This document shows positions 11,255 through 22,447 of a stretch of DNA of 64,000 bases, piece after piece. The first letter of the stretch is position 1. Every line of letters starts with the position of its first letter. Both the position numbers and the translations under genes were made by a program. The notes beneath the pieces are model-generated. The model was not told the DNA's origin and did no database searches. It worked only from the letters and a program-made list of their open reading frames with translations. Origin of the DNA: Nitrosomonadales bacterium (lineage in GTDB: Bacteria; Pseudomonadota; Gammaproteobacteria; Burkholderiales; Methylophilaceae); the NCBI GenBank assembly GCA_024642775.1, contig JAHEAL010000002.1, positions 24,196 to 88,195 of the forward strand, in the 5' to 3' direction.

Positions 11255-11880
11255 TGATTACAATTGCACTATCCAAAGGAAGAATTTTTAAAGAAACCTT
11301 GCCAGCTCTTGAGGCCGCAAATATTTCTTGTAATGAAGATCCTGAATCTTCGAGAAAGTTGATACTAAAAACAAATAGGCCAGATGTTCGATTGTTAATT
11401 GTTCGCGCATCAGATGTTCCTACCTATGTTGAGTGTGGTGGAGCCGATTTAGGTATAGCTGGAAAAGATGTTCTCGATGAATTTTCATCTAACAACCTAT
11501 TTCAATTGGCGGACTTAAAAATTGCTAAATGTAAAATGATGGTTGCAGGCCCAAAGAATTTTGATTACGAAAAAGCAATTAACCAAAAAGAGAGATTAAA
11601 AGTTGCCACTAAATATACAAAAATTTCTAAAGATTTTTTTTCTAAAAAAGGCATACATATTGACCTTATTAAACTCTACGGATCTATGGAGCTTGCCCCT
11701 CTTGTTGAGATGAGTGACCTCATAGTAGATTTGGTGAGCTCAGGTAAAACTCTTGAGGCAAATAATTTAGTTCCTTATGAAAAAATTTCAGATATCTCAT
11801 CACAGTTAATTGTTAATAAAGCATCAATGAGATTGAAGTTTAAAGAATTACAACCAATTATTGACCAGTTAAAAAAATAG
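11254..11880 (+). CDS. hisG: ATP phosphoribosyltransferase, short form
   Basis: [25 protein letters not shown]; about 208 aa (short, HisZ-dependent class). Confidence 0.96.
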   Translation: MITIALSKGRIFKETLPALEAANISCNEDPESSRKLILKTNRPDVRLLIVRASDVPTYVECGGADLGIAGKDVLDEFSSNNLFQLADLKIAKCKMMVAGPKNFDYEKAINQKERLKVATKYTKISKDFFSKKGIHIDLIKLYGSMELAPLVEMSDLIVDLVSSGKTLEANNLVPYEKISDISSQLIVNKASMRLKFKELQPIIDQLKK

Positions 11881-11884
11881 AAGC

Positions 11885-13186
11885 ATGAAAATTAAGTATC
11901 TAGATATAAGTCAGAAAAATTTTTACCAAAGCCTTAAAGAATCAATCGATTTTGATGCTGAAGATAATAAAAAGATTCAATCGATTGCAGCTGAGATAGT
12001 TTCTGATATTCGTACCAATGGTGACGATTCATTAATTAGACTCACCAACAAATTTGACAACCTATCTATCAAAGAATCTTCTGAGCTTGAGTTAAAAAAG
12101 TCAGACTTAAAGGATGCATACGACTCATTAGATAGGGAGCAGCAAGATGCATTGAACACCTCTGCTGATCGTGTAAAAATTTATCATGAGCACCAAAAAC
12201 AAGAATCATGGTCTTACAATGAAAAAAATGGTACAAAATTAGGACAAAAAATTACAGCCATTGATAGGGTAGGTTTGTACGTACCTGGGGGTAAGGCATC
12301 TTATCCATCCTCCGTGTTAATGAATGCAATTCCCGCAAAAGTTGCAGGAGTAAAAGACTTGATAATGGTTGTGCCAACTCCAAATGGAGAAAGAAATAAA
12401 TTAGTCTTAGCTGCTGCATTTGTTGCTGGAGTCGATAGAGTGTTTACTATTGGTGGAGCTCAGGCAGTTGCAGCTTTAGCTTTTGGAACAAACACAGTAC
12501 CTCAGGTCGATAAAATTGTTGGACCTGGAAACGCATTTGTTGCCGAGGCAAAGAGGATTGTATTCGGAACTGTAGGAATCGATATGATTGCAGGGCCCTC
12601 TGAAATTTTAGTCATAACTGATGGTAAAACAGATCCCGATTGGATTGCAATGGACTTATTTTCTCAGGCCGAGCATGATGAGCTGGCGCAATCAATATTA
12701 ATTTCATCAGATTCATCGTATTTTGAAAAAGTTAATCAAAGTATTGATCGTTTAATCAAAACTATGCCAAGAAAAAAGATCATAAAAGCATCTTTAGAAA
12801 ATCGAGGCATCTTTATAAGTGTAAATAATTTAAAAGATGCGGCAGAGGTTTCAAATTACATTGCCCCTGAGCATCTTGAATTGTCCGTTGAAGATCCTGA
12901 CTCCCTGCTTGAGAATATAACCCACGCAGGCGCAATTTTCATGGGAATTAATACCTGTGAGTCCGTTGGTGATTATTGCGCAGGACCTAATCACGTTTTA
13001 CCAACTTCAAGAACGGCTAGATTTTCATCGCCACTGGGTGTTTATGATTTTCAAAAACGATCAAGTATCATTAACCTTTCGGAGGATGGAGCAACACAGC
13101 TAGGGGGAATAGCATCAGTCATGGCAAAGGGTGAAGGGTTATTTGCTCATGCGCAGTCAGCAGAATTTAGGGTAAAGAAGAAATGA
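11885..13186 (+). CDS. hisD: histidinol dehydrogenase
   Basis: [40 protein letters not shown]. Confidence 0.97.
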   Translation: MKIKYLDISQKNFYQSLKESIDFDAEDNKKIQSIAAEIVSDIRTNGDDSLIRLTNKFDNLSIKESSELELKKSDLKDAYDSLDREQQDALNTSADRVKIYHEHQKQESWSYNEKNGTKLGQKITAIDRVGLYVPGGKASYPSSVLMNAIPAKVAGVKDLIMVVPTPNGERNKLVLAAAFVAGVDRVFTIGGAQAVAALAFGTNTVPQVDKIVGPGNAFVAEAKRIVFGTVGIDMIAGPSEILVITDGKTDPDWIAMDLFSQAEHDELAQSILISSDSSYFEKVNQSIDRLIKTMPRKKIIKASLENRGIFISVNNLKDAAEVSNYIAPEHLELSVEDPDSLLENITHAGAIFMGINTCESVGDYCAGPNHVLPTSRTARFSSPLGVYDFQKRSSIINLSEDGATQLGGIASVMAKGEGLFAHAQSAEFRVKKK

Positions 13187-14247
13187 AAAAATTCTGGAGT
13201 GATTGTTTAAAGAATCTCAATCCCTATACGCCAGGAGAGCAGCCTAAGGAAAAAATAGAACTTAAGCTGAATACCAATGAAAATCCATACCCACCAACAC
13301 AGTTGGTTAATCAAGCAATTTGTACAAATGGCTCTACTGATCTCAATTTATATCCTGATCCTGAGTCGGATGATTTGCGAGATGTAATTGCAGATTATCA
13401 TAAACTTTTTAAAGAACAGGTCTTTGTAGGTAACGGCTCTGATGAAATTTTAGCTTTCATTTTCTATGCCTTTTTCAAAGATAAAGAATCTGTATTATTT
13501 CCTGATATCACCTATAGCTTCTATCCAGTCTACGCTAAATTATTTGAAATTAATTATCAAACTATCCCATTGGATGAAAATTTTAAGATCAACCTAGATA
13601 GCTACGCTAGTAATAATTCAGCAATTATTTTCCCTAACCCCAATGCGCCGACAAGTATCGCATTAAGTCGGAATGAAATTGAATTGTTTTTAAAAAATCA
13701 TATGAATTCGATTGTTGTTATCGATGAAGCCTATGTAGATTTTGGAACTGAAACGGCTTTACCATTATTAGAAAAATATAATAATATTATTATTACTCGC
13801 TCAATGTCCAAATCAAGATCACTTGCAGGATTGAGGGTTGGTTATGCGTTAGGGAGTGCTAATTTAATAGAAGGCTTGATGAGAGTTAAGAATAGTTTTA
13901 ATTCATACCCACTGGATCGTTTAGCACAAAAAGCTTCAATAGCCTCCTTCAAAGACGAAGAGTACTTTCTCAGTACCTGCAATCAAATTGTGCAAACCAG
14001 AAATAATTTTGTTGAAGCTTTAAAAGCCCTTAAATTTTCTGCACTTCAACCGAGTGGTAATTTTGTTTTAGCAAAACCACCAAAAACTATTGATGCAAAA
14101 TCTCTATACTTGAGCCTAAAAGACAAAGGTATTTTGGTGAGATATTTTCCATCCCCAGTACAGATTTCTTCATATATTAGAATTACAATTGGTACGAAGG
14201 AGCAGATGGAAAAACTTGTCTCCGAAATAAAAAAGATATTGAGTTAG
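13183..14247 (+). CDS. hisC: histidinol-phosphate aminotransferase
   Basis: Class I/II aminotransferase; [27 protein letters not shown]. Confidence 0.96.
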   Translation: MKKFWSDCLKNLNPYTPGEQPKEKIELKLNTNENPYPPTQLVNQAICTNGSTDLNLYPDPESDDLRDVIADYHKLFKEQVFVGNGSDEILAFIFYAFFKDKESVLFPDITYSFYPVYAKLFEINYQTIPLDENFKINLDSYASNNSAIIFPNPNAPTSIALSRNEIELFLKNHMNSIVVIDEAYVDFGTETALPLLEKYNNIIITRSMSKSRSLAGLRVGYALGSANLIEGLMRVKNSFNSYPLDRLAQKASIASFKDEEYFLSTCNQIVQTRNNFVEALKALKFSALQPSGNFVLAKPPKTIDAKSLYLSLKDKGILVRYFPSPVQISSYIRITIGTKEQMEKLVSEIKKILS

Positions 14248-14309
14248 TGTTAATAACCTTTTTAATAAGATAGAATTTAATAAATCGATAAATCATAAAA
14301 TTATTACCT

Positions 14310-14900
14310 ATGCAAAGAACATCAAAAGTTGATAGAAAAACTAAAGAAACTGACATTACGGTTGAAATTAATCTTGAAGGAACTGGGCATGCAGAACTTG
14401 ATACCGGCGTTGGTTTTCTAGACCACATGCTGGATCAAATTGCTCGACATGGATTAATTGATTTAAAAATTATTGCCAAAGGAGACCTGCATATCGATGC
14501 CCATCATACTGTTGAAGATGTAGGTATAACACTCGGGCAAGCCTTTAATAAGGCAATAGGAGACAAGAAAGGTATAACCAGATATGGCCATGCATATGCA
14601 CCTCTTGATGAGGCACTTTCAAGGGTTGTTGTTGATATATCTGGCAGACCTGGACTTGAGCTTAATGCTAATTTCAAAAGGGCGATGGTCGGTGAATTTG
14701 ATGTAGATTTGATTTATGAATTTTTTCAAGGATTCGTAAATCACTCGTTAATCACATTACATATTGATAATATCAGAGGTGATAATGCGCACCACCAAAT
14801 TGAGACTATTTTCAAAGCTTTTGCAAGAGCGCTAAGAACGGCAATTGCAATTGATCCAAGACAGGCCGATCAACTTCCTTCAACAAAAGGATCTCTATAA
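14310..14900 (+). CDS. hisB: imidazoleglycerol-phosphate dehydratase
   Basis: [30 protein letters not shown]. Confidence 0.97.
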   Translation: MQRTSKVDRKTKETDITVEINLEGTGHAELDTGVGFLDHMLDQIARHGLIDLKIIAKGDLHIDAHHTVEDVGITLGQAFNKAIGDKKGITRYGHAYAPLDEALSRVVVDISGRPGLELNANFKRAMVGEFDVDLIYEFFQGFVNHSLITLHIDNIRGDNAHHQIETIFKAFARALRTAIAIDPRQADQLPSTKGSL

Positions 14901-14909
14901 TCTTACATT

Positions 14910-15524
14910 ATGATTGCGATTGTTGATTATGGGATGGGCAACTTAAGGTCTGTTTATAACGCATTTAAAAAGGTAGCACCAAATCTAAATGTAGTTATCA
15001 CATCTGATGCTACGGAAATTAGAAAAGCTGATCGAGTAGTTTTCCCTGGACAGGGAGCAATGCCAGACTGTGTAAGAGAACTTAGCTCACTTGGCTTGAC
15101 GGATGTCGTTATAGAGTCTACAAGAAATAAACCATTCCTAGGAATATGTATTGGACTTCAAATGCTTCATGACTTCTCTGATGAAGGTGGAGTAAATGGA
15201 TTATCAGTTATACCGGGAAAGGTTGTCAAATTTCGACCTAAGAATCATTTCAATAAAGTTCCTCATATGGGCTGGAACCAAGTAAGTCAAATTCGTGATC
15301 ATTTTATCTGGAATGGGATTAATAACAATGAGCGATTTTATTTTGTTCATAGTTATTATGTTGAGCCAGAAAATAAAAAAATGATTGCAGCAAAATGCTC
15401 ATACGAAGCACCATTTTGTTGTGCAATCAGTAAAGACAATATTTTTGCAGTTCAATTTCATCCAGAGAAGAGCTCAACCTCAGGTTTACAATTATTACAA
15501 AATTTTACAAGGTGGAAGATATAA
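14910..15524 (+). CDS. hisH: imidazole glycerol phosphate synthase subunit HisH
   Basis: Class I glutaminase; FLGICIGLQML, FAVQFHPEKSS. Confidence 0.97.
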   Translation: MIAIVDYGMGNLRSVYNAFKKVAPNLNVVITSDATEIRKADRVVFPGQGAMPDCVRELSSLGLTDVVIESTRNKPFLGICIGLQMLHDFSDEGGVNGLSVIPGKVVKFRPKNHFNKVPHMGWNQVSQIRDHFIWNGINNNERFYFVHSYYVEPENKKMIAAKCSYEAPFCCAISKDNIFAVQFHPEKSSTSGLQLLQNFTRWKI

Positions 15525-15527
15525 ATT

Positions 15528-16265
15528 ATGCAAGTTATTCCGGCAATTGATTTAAAAGAAGGCAAGTGTGTTCGTTTAAAACAAGGATTAATGGACAAAG
15601 CGACAATATTTTCTGAGCATCCTGCGGAAATGGCTGCTCATTGGAAAAGAAAAGGCGCGAAGAGATTACATTTGGTCGACCTTGATGGCGCCTTCGCTGG
15701 CAAACAAAAAAATTTGGCCGTGATTAAAGAAATTCTTCATGAAATGGGAGATATCCCGGTCCAGCTTGGAGGGGGTATAAGAAATCTAGATACGGTTGAG
15801 GAGTTGCTCAATTCTGGGATCGATTCTGTGATCATTGGAACGGCAGCCATAACAAACCCAGGTTTTCTTCATGAAGCTTGCTTTGCATTTCCTGGTCAAA
15901 TTATAGTTGGCCTAGATGCCAAAGACGGTGAAATTGCAATTAATGGTTGGTCAAAACTTACTGGGCATAGCGTCTTTGAAATGGCGCAGAAGTTTGAGGA
16001 CTATGGAGTCGCTTCAATTATTTATACAGATATTGGTAGAGATGGAATGTTAGAGGGAATTAATATCGATGCTACAGTCAAGTTAGCAGAAAGTGGAAAC
16101 GTCCCGATTATTGCGAGCGGGGGATTATCAAACATGGATGATATTAAAAATTTATGTGCAGTGGCGAATGTTGGTATTCGAGGAGTAATTGCAGGAAGGT
16201 CTATTTACGAAGGTACGTTAGACTTTGAAAAGGCCTGCAATCTGGCAGAAGAGTTGACGGGTTAA
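15528..16265 (+). CDS. hisA: ProFAR isomerase
   Basis: [19 protein letters not shown]. Confidence 0.97.
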   Translation: MQVIPAIDLKEGKCVRLKQGLMDKATIFSEHPAEMAAHWKRKGAKRLHLVDLDGAFAGKQKNLAVIKEILHEMGDIPVQLGGGIRNLDTVEELLNSGIDSVIIGTAAITNPGFLHEACFAFPGQIIVGLDAKDGEIAINGWSKLTGHSVFEMAQKFEDYGVASIIYTDIGRDGMLEGINIDATVKLAESGNVPIIASGGLSNMDDIKNLCAVANVGIRGVIAGRSIYEGTLDFEKACNLAEELTG

Positions 16266-16267
16266 TT

Positions 16268-17020
16268 ATGTTAGCCAAGAGAATTATTCCATGCCTTGAT
16301 GTGACCGATGGGCGAGTCGTTAAAGGAGTGAATTTTGTCGATCTAATTGATGCTGGAGATCCGGTTGAGATCGCAAAAAAATACAATGACCAAGGTGCGG
16401 ATGAGTTAACCTTTTTAGATATCACAGCAAGCTCTGATAATCGAGGACTTATTCTTAACATCATTGAGAAGGTTGCAGAACAAGTTTTTATTCCACTCAC
16501 TGTTGGTGGCGGTGTTAGAGAAATTAATGATATAAGACGTTTGCTTAATGCAGGAGCGGATAAGGTAAGTATAAATACTGCTGCGATTCATAACCCGTCT
16601 CTAGTATCTAATGCGGCAAACAGATTTGGATCGCAATGTATAGTGGTTGCGATTGATGCAAAAAAAACAGGCGATCACTGGGAGATTTTTACTCATGGAG
16701 GAAGAAATTCAACTGGTATCAATGCCGTATCATGGGCACAGGAAATGGCCGAGCGTGGAGCGGGAGAACTTTTGGTAACCAGCATGGATCGTGATGGAAC
16801 AAAATCAGGCTTTGACAATAAGCTAAACAAAGAAATATCCTCTAGAGTAAATGTTCCAATTATCGCTTCTGGAGGGGTTGGTAATTTGGACCATATGGTA
16901 GAGGGCGTCATTAATGGGCATGCGGATGCAGTATTGGCAGCTAGCATATTTCATTTTGGTGAGTATACAATTGAGGATGCGAAAGCTTATATGAGAAATA
17001 AATTAATAGAGGTTCGTTAA
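16268..17020 (+). CDS. hisF: imidazole glycerol phosphate synthase subunit HisF
   Basis: [21 protein letters not shown]. Confidence 0.98.
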   Translation: MLAKRIIPCLDVTDGRVVKGVNFVDLIDAGDPVEIAKKYNDQGADELTFLDITASSDNRGLILNIIEKVAEQVFIPLTVGGGVREINDIRRLLNAGADKVSINTAAIHNPSLVSNAANRFGSQCIVVAIDAKKTGDHWEIFTHGGRNSTGINAVSWAQEMAERGAGELLVTSMDRDGTKSGFDNKLNKEISSRVNVPIIASGGVGNLDHMVEGVINGHADAVLAASIFHFGEYTIEDAKAYMRNKLIEVR

Positions 17021-17415
17021 TGGAAATACTCAATAAGATTGTTTGGAACAAAGACCAGCTTATCTCAGCAATCATTCAAGACGCAGATACTAAAAAAGTC
17101 TTGATGATGGCTTGGATGAATGAAGAGTCTCTCAAGAAAACTATTTTTGAGGGAAAATGTTACTTCTGGTCAAGATCGAGAAATAAGCTCTGGCTAAAAG
17201 GTGAGGAGTCTGGACATATTCATTTCGTTAAAGAGATTCTTTTGGATTGTGATAATGATTGTTTATTGTTAATGGTAAAAACTGAAGAGGGCATCTCCTG
17301 TCATACGGGTCGAGAATCTTGCTTTTTCAAACAAATTAAAAAAAATGGGGATACAATGAATGAAATAGAGGCTGTGAAAATGAGCCCAGAACGCATATAT
17401 AAAGAAAAAAAATAA
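17020..17415 (+). CDS. hisI: phosphoribosyl-AMP cyclohydrolase
   Basis: MMAWMNEESL, FWSRSRNKLWLKGEESGH. Confidence 0.96.
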   Translation: MEILNKIVWNKDQLISAIIQDADTKKVLMMAWMNEESLKKTIFEGKCYFWSRSRNKLWLKGEESGHIHFVKEILLDCDNDCLLLMVKTEEGISCHTGRESCFFKQIKKNGDTMNEIEAVKMSPERIYKEKK

Positions 17416-17726
17416 TGAAAACGCTAAAAGAACTCCAAGAATTAATTGAGACAAAAAAAGATGACAATCCTAACCAGTCTTACACGGCCAGCCTATTTAA
17501 AAAAGGGGTTGAAGAAATCCAAAAAAAATTTGGTGAAGAGGCAATTGAGTTAATAATTGCAGCCAGTAAAGATGATAAAAACTCAATTATTTATGAGTCA
17601 GCTGACGTGATCTATCACATGATGGTTCTTTTATCGAATAAAGAGATACCTTTTCAAGATATTCTAAACGAGCTGGAACGAAGAACGAAGATGTCTGGTA
17701 TCGAGGAAAAGGAAAGTAGATCATAA
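17415..17726 (+). CDS. hisE: phosphoribosyl-ATP pyrophosphatase
   Basis: SYTASLFKKGVEEIQKKFGEEAIELIIAA. Confidence 0.96.
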   Translation: MKTLKELQELIETKKDDNPNQSYTASLFKKGVEEIQKKFGEEAIELIIAASKDDKNSIIYESADVIYHMMVLLSNKEIPFQDILNELERRTKMSGIEEKESRS

Positions 17727-18067
17727 TGAGTGATTGTATTTTTTGTAAAATAATTAACAAAGAAATACCTGCAACTATTATTTATGAGGATGATCGCTTT
17801 GTAGCCTTTAAAGATATAAATCCCATAGACAAGGTCCATTTTCTGATTATTCCAAAGATGCATGAAGAAAACCTTCTTACCGCAAAGAATGATTTAGCAA
17901 CACGAGAAATGTTTGGAGAAATGTTGATGCTAGCCCCTAAACTTGCCAAAAAAGAGGGCCTTGAAGGCTTTAGAACAATGATCAACTCTGGCGTAAAGGG
18001 CGGGCAAGAAGTTTTCCATATCCACTTTCATGTCTATGGTGGTAGCGACCATTTGAGAAAAATTTAA
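17726..18067 (+). CDS. hinT: HIT family protein (HinT-like)
   Basis: CIFCKIINKEIPATIIYEDD, HIT motif FHIHFHVYGG. Confidence 0.95.
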   Translation: MSDCIFCKIINKEIPATIIYEDDRFVAFKDINPIDKVHFLIIPKMHEENLLTAKNDLATREMFGEMLMLAPKLAKKEGLEGFRTMINSGVKGGQEVFHIHFHVYGGSDHLRKI

Positions 18068-18080
18068 AGGAGTATTTATT

Positions 18081-18233
18081 ATGCCCGGTATTAAAGAACT
18101 ATTAGTAATCCTGCTGGTTGTACTTATTATTTTCGGAGCGGGTAAACTTAAAACAATTGGTAAAGATTTGGGTGTCGCAATTAAAAACTTTAAAGATGGT
18201 ATGTCCGACGCAGAAAAGAAAAATAAAAAATAA
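18081..18233 (+). CDS. tatA: Sec-independent translocase component TatA (50 aa, below ORF-track cutoff)
   Basis: Read by hand: MPGIKELLVILLVVLIIFGAGKLKTIGKDLGVAIKNFKDGMSDAEKKNKK; TM + FGAGKL hinge + amphipathic helix. Confidence 0.93.
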   Translation: MPGIKELLVILLVVLIIFGAGKLKTIGKDLGVAIKNFKDGMSDAEKKNKK

Positions 18234-18457
18234 TGTTTGATGTTTCTTTTTCTGAGTTTATTGCGATTATCATTGTTTTAGCTTTATTTATTAATCCAAA
18301 AAAAATACCAGAAATTAGCAATTCAATTGGTAAGGCAATGTCAAAAGTTCACAACCTTCTATTCAATATCAAAGAAGAAGTTTTCCGTGAAGAAACTTTT
18401 AAAAATCTAAAAAAAATACAAAAAGAGATTCAAAGCCAAAACAAAAATGAAAAATAA
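18233..18457 (+). CDS. tatB: TatB-like translocase subunit, short (74 aa)
   Basis: MFDVSFSE N-terminus, position between tatA and tatC. Confidence 0.85.
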   Translation: MFDVSFSEFIAIIIVLALFINPKKIPEISNSIGKAMSKVHNLLFNIKEEVFREETFKNLKKIQKEIQSQNKNEK

Positions 18458-19163
18458 TTTTAGTATTTTGGATCATTATTTCGTATTTAAGAAATTACTT
18501 ATTCGAGTTATTTTAGTATTCATGATGGGATTATTATCGCTGTTTTTTTGGAATAATCTAATCTATGAGTTTTTTTCTGATCCCCTAATTGAAGGGTTAC
18601 AAATTAGTCATGGCGAAGTGATAGCCACTCAACTCATATCAACTTTTATAGTTCCGTTAAAGTTAACAATACTCTCCACATTTTATTTAATCTATCCCTA
18701 CTTGATTCTTGAGGTGTGGTTCTTTATCAAACCAGGACTCTACAAATCCGAAAGAATTTTTGCAAAAAATCTATTGGTCATCAGCACCACATTAATTTAT
18801 TTTGCATTCTTTTTTTGCTTTTATATTGCTTTCCCCAGCATTATAAATTTCTTTATAAATTTTGCCCCACAAGGACTAAGTTTAAAAATTGATATTAATT
18901 ACTATCTTGAATTATTAATAAATTTAATCTTTGCTTTCAGTGTTGCATTTCAAATTCCTATCGTTGTAATGGCTCTTGTAAAATTTAAAATTATTAAGCG
19001 TCAAAAAATTCAAAATGGTAGGCCCTATATCTATGTCATATCATTTATCCTTGCAGCGGTTTTGACACCACCTGATGTGTTATCACAAATATTTTTGGCA
19101 TTACCCATGATTTTCTTATTTGAATCCGGTTTGTTTTTGTCTAAATATCTAACAAAAGATTGA
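18447..19163 (+). CDS. tatC: Sec-independent translocase TatC
   Basis: VWFFIKPGLYKSER, LTPPDVLSQIFLALPMIFLFESGLF; N-terminal motif divergent. Confidence 0.93.
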   Translation: MKNNFSILDHYFVFKKLLIRVILVFMMGLLSLFFWNNLIYEFFSDPLIEGLQISHGEVIATQLISTFIVPLKLTILSTFYLIYPYLILEVWFFIKPGLYKSERIFAKNLLVISTTLIYFAFFFCFYIAFPSIINFFINFAPQGLSLKIDINYYLELLINLIFAFSVAFQIPIVVMALVKFKIIKRQKIQNGRPYIYVISFILAAVLTPPDVLSQIFLALPMIFLFESGLFLSKYLTKD

Positions 19164-19204
19164 GTTATTCGAAATCTTTTCTTTTTTTAATAGTCTATTT
19201 TTTG

Positions 19205-19210
19205 TATAAT
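19205..19210 (+). promoter_or_regulatory. candidate -10 box (TATAAT) upstream of petA
   Basis: TATAAT in the tatC-petA spacer, no convincing -35. Confidence 0.35.
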
Positions 19211-19242
19211 TACTTTTTTTTGTGTTTTAACCCTATCCAAGG

Positions 19243-19851
19243 ATGTCGATGTCAAAAAATAACAACAGTTTCAACAAAGATCGCAGAAAATTTTTATTGG
19301 CCGCAACCGCTGCCACGGGTGCAGTAGGATTGACTGCTGCAGGAGTTCCATTTGTGACTAGTATGACTCCAAGTGAAAAAGCAAAAGCAGCCGGCGCTTC
19401 AGTCGAAGTTGATATCAGTAAGGTTGAAAAGGGACAATTACTAACAACTGAGTGGCGAGGTCAGCCTGTTTGGGTTCTGAATCGAACAGATGAAATGATT
19501 AATGACCTATCGGCCGGTGAGAGTAATCTGGCTGATCCAAAATTAAAAGTGACCTCACAGCAACCGAATTACTGCCAGAATGAAACCAGATCAATTAAAT
19601 CTAATATGTTAGTTGTTGTGGGTATCTGTACACACTTAGGCTGTTCACCAACAGCAAAGTTAACTCCTAAAGGAGAAATGGGAGAGAGTTGGCCAGGTGG
19701 ATTTTTCTGTCCATGTCATGGGTCCAAATTTGATCTTGCGGGCAGGGTATACAAAGGTTCTCCAGCTCCAACGAATTTAGTTGTTCCCCCACATAGATAT
19801 AATGATGACAATACCCTAGTTATCGGCGAAGATAAGAAGGATGAGGCCTAA
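19243..19851 (+). CDS. petA: ubiquinol-cytochrome c reductase Rieske iron-sulfur subunit
   Basis: Twin-arginine signal DRRKFLLAATAATG; CTHLGCSP and CPCHGSKFD cluster motifs. Confidence 0.97.
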   Translation: MSMSKNNNSFNKDRRKFLLAATAATGAVGLTAAGVPFVTSMTPSEKAKAAGASVEVDISKVEKGQLLTTEWRGQPVWVLNRTDEMINDLSAGESNLADPKLKVTSQQPNYCQNETRSIKSNMLVVVGICTHLGCSPTAKLTPKGEMGESWPGGFFCPCHGSKFDLAGRVYKGSPAPTNLVVPPHRYNDDNTLVIGEDKKDEA

Positions 19852-21140
19852 TGCAAAAAACTAATAAATCAAGTTTAATGAATTGGGTTGATGAAAGATT
19901 GCCAGTTTCAAGTTTTATTAAAAATCATTTGACTGAGTACTACGCGCCAAAAAATTTTAATTTTTTATATTTCTTTGGTGCTCTGGCAATTGTTGTGTTT
20001 GTTCTGCAAATTCTCACCGGTATATTTTTAACTATGCACTACAAGCCAGATGCACTTCATGCTTTTGCATCTGTTGAGTACATAATGAGAGACGTTTCTT
20101 TTGGTTGGCTGATTCGCTACATGCATTCGACCGGGGCTTCATTATTTTTCGTTGTGATTTATATGCACATGTTCCGGGCTATAATTTACGGCTCATACAA
20201 GCAACCTAGGGAATTGCTCTGGATCTTTGGAGTTTTAATTTTCTTATTACTGATGGCCGAGGCATTCTTTGGTTATCTGCTTCCATGGGGCCAAATGTCA
20301 TACTGGGGAGCACAGGTCATTGTTAATTTATTTGCTGCAGTGCCTTTCATAGGTCCTGATCTGGCCGAATGGGTTCGGGGTGATTATTTAATCTCTGATG
20401 CAACTTTAAATCGTTTTTTTGCCTTCCATGTGATAGCACTTCCTTTTGCACTTGCAGGATTAATCTTCCTCCACCTTGCGGCGCTACATTCGGTAGGGTC
20501 TAATAATCCAGACGGAGTGGAGATTAAAGAAAGTAAAGATAAAAAAACAGGCATCCCAATAGATGGCATCCCATTTCACCCTTATTACACTGTAAAAGAT
20601 TTGATTGGGCTTACAGTATTTTTAATTGTTTTTGCATCAATTATATTTTTCATGCCAGAGGTAGGGGGTTATTTTTTAGAACATAATAATTTTGTTCCAG
20701 CTGACCCCCTTGTTACACCTGCGCATATTGCACCTGTTTGGTATTTCACTCCGTTCTATTCAATTTTAAGAGCGGTACCACCAATCTTAAATAGTCAATT
20801 TCCTGGGGTGGCGGCAATGGGCGCTGCAGTATTGATTTTATTTGTAGTTCCTTGGCTAGATAAAAGCAAAGTCAAGTCAATTCGCTACAAAGGAACTCTC
20901 TATAAAAAATGGCTAACTGCTTTTGTAGTCAGCTTCATTTTTTTAGGTTACCTTGGAACAGTTCCCTCAAACGTTTGGGGCCAATTCTCAAATCTCATTC
21001 CTGGGATAGGAGGAATGGATGTGGCAACTTTTGTAGCGAGAGTTCTTACGTTAATATATTTTTCTTTCTTTGTATTGATGCCTTGGTACAGCAGGGTCGA
21101 TAAAACAAAACCGGTACCAAAAAGGGTAACTTATAAATGA
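19851..21140 (+). CDS. petB: cytochrome b subunit of bc1 complex
   Basis: Cytochrome b TM core with His ligands, FGYLLPWGQMSYWGAQVI. Confidence 0.97.
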   Translation: MQKTNKSSLMNWVDERLPVSSFIKNHLTEYYAPKNFNFLYFFGALAIVVFVLQILTGIFLTMHYKPDALHAFASVEYIMRDVSFGWLIRYMHSTGASLFFVVIYMHMFRAIIYGSYKQPRELLWIFGVLIFLLLMAEAFFGYLLPWGQMSYWGAQVIVNLFAAVPFIGPDLAEWVRGDYLISDATLNRFFAFHVIALPFALAGLIFLHLAALHSVGSNNPDGVEIKESKDKKTGIPIDGIPFHPYYTVKDLIGLTVFLIVFASIIFFMPEVGGYFLEHNNFVPADPLVTPAHIAPVWYFTPFYSILRAVPPILNSQFPGVAAMGAAVLILFVVPWLDKSKVKSIRYKGTLYKKWLTAFVVSFIFLGYLGTVPSNVWGQFSNLIPGIGGMDVATFVARVLTLIYFSFFVLMPWYSRVDKTKPVPKRVTYK

Positions 21141-21832
21141 AAAAAATAATTCTTTCAATCATCCTAGGTATTATTATTCCATCAATGACTTTGGCCTCTG
21201 AAGATGCTCGCCTGATGAAGGCTAATATCAATCTTGATGATCAAGAGTCACTGCAAAGAGGCGCAAGAAATTTTATTAATTACTGTTTAAATTGTCACAG
21301 CGCAAGCTATATGCGTTACAACAGGCTGAATGATATCGGCCTAAGCAATGAAGAGATTAAGAAAAATTTATTGTTCACTACCGATAAAGTCGGAGAGCTG
21401 ATGAATATCTCGATGGATCCTGTGGAAGCGAAAAAATGGTTTGGTGCAAATCCTCCCAATCTAACTGTAACTGCAAGATCAAGAGGTAAGGATTGGATCT
21501 ATTCGTATCTAAGGACTTTCTACACTGATGAATCCAGAAGTCTTGGATGGAACAATCTGGTTTACCCTAATGCGGCAATGCCACATGTCTTGTGGGAGCT
21601 CCAAGGAACTCAAGAGCTTATTGATGGAAAGCTAGAGTTAGTAAAGCCTGGCTTATTGTCAAAACAAGAGTATGATCAGTTTGTTTTAGATACCACCAAT
21701 TATATGGTATTTATGTCAGAACCCGTTAAGCTGATACGTCAAAAAATCGGTTACTTTGTGATTGGATTTTTACTTGTCTTGTTAGTTTTGGTAATAAATT
21801 TAAAAAGAGAATTTTGGAAAGATATTAAATAA
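21137..21832 (+). CDS. petC: cytochrome c1
   Basis: CLNCHSASYMRYNRL heme motif; C-terminal TM anchor. Confidence 0.96.
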   Translation: MKKIILSIILGIIIPSMTLASEDARLMKANINLDDQESLQRGARNFINYCLNCHSASYMRYNRLNDIGLSNEEIKKNLLFTTDKVGELMNISMDPVEAKKWFGANPPNLTVTARSRGKDWIYSYLRTFYTDESRSLGWNNLVYPNAAMPHVLWELQGTQELIDGKLELVKPGLLSKQEYDQFVLDTTNYMVFMSEPVKLIRQKIGYFVIGFLLVLLVLVINLKREFWKDIK

Positions 21833-21834
21833 TT

Positions 21835-22434
21835 ATGATGAAATTATATTCAAATTCAGTTGATCCATTAAGTCACAGATGCCGTATTGTTCTGTTTGAA
21901 AAAGGGATGGACTTTGAGGTGGTAGATGTTGATTTAGCTAATAAGCCTGAAGAGCTTACAACACTTAGTCCTTATACCGACTCTCCAGTTTTGATTGAAA
22001 GAAACCTGGTATTAACAGACCCAAATATTATTAATGAGTACATAGATGAGAGGTTCCCTCATCCACAGTTAATGCCGCCTGACCCGATAATGAGAGCTAG
22101 GGCTCGACTATTCTTGAAAGATTTTGAAAATCAACTTTTTATCCATATGCTAGATATGGAGTCAACGGATGACGGTAAAAAAACTAAAGCAAGAAAAGTA
22201 ATTACTGAAGGCTTGCTCCAATTAGTTCCAATATTAAATAAACAGCCGTATTTACTTTATGAAGAATACTCAATGTTGGACGTTGCAATGGCTCCGTTAT
22301 TATGGAGACTGGATCACTATGGAATTAAATTACCTCCAAGTGCGAAGCCACTTCTAAAATATGCTGATTCACTTTTTAATCGACCACTATTTGATGAGGC
22401 AATGACTCCAGCTGAAAAAGCAATGCGTGGCTAG
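21835..22434 (+). CDS. sspA: stringent starvation protein A (GST-fold)
   Basis: KLYSNSVDPLSHRCRIVLFEKGMDFEVVDVD; upstream of sspB. Confidence 0.93.
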   Translation: MMKLYSNSVDPLSHRCRIVLFEKGMDFEVVDVDLANKPEELTTLSPYTDSPVLIERNLVLTDPNIINEYIDERFPHPQLMPPDPIMRARARLFLKDFENQLFIHMLDMESTDDGKKTKARKVITEGLLQLVPILNKQPYLLYEEYSMLDVAMAPLLWRLDHYGIKLPPSAKPLLKYADSLFNRPLFDEAMTPAEKAMRG

Positions 22435-22447
22435 GAAATTAGTTTAA

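Noticed and set aside
11254-17726. Complete hisGDCBHAFIE operon as a potential novelty
   Set aside because: Conserved betaproteobacterial arrangement; the short HisG implies HisZ elsewhere, which is normal.
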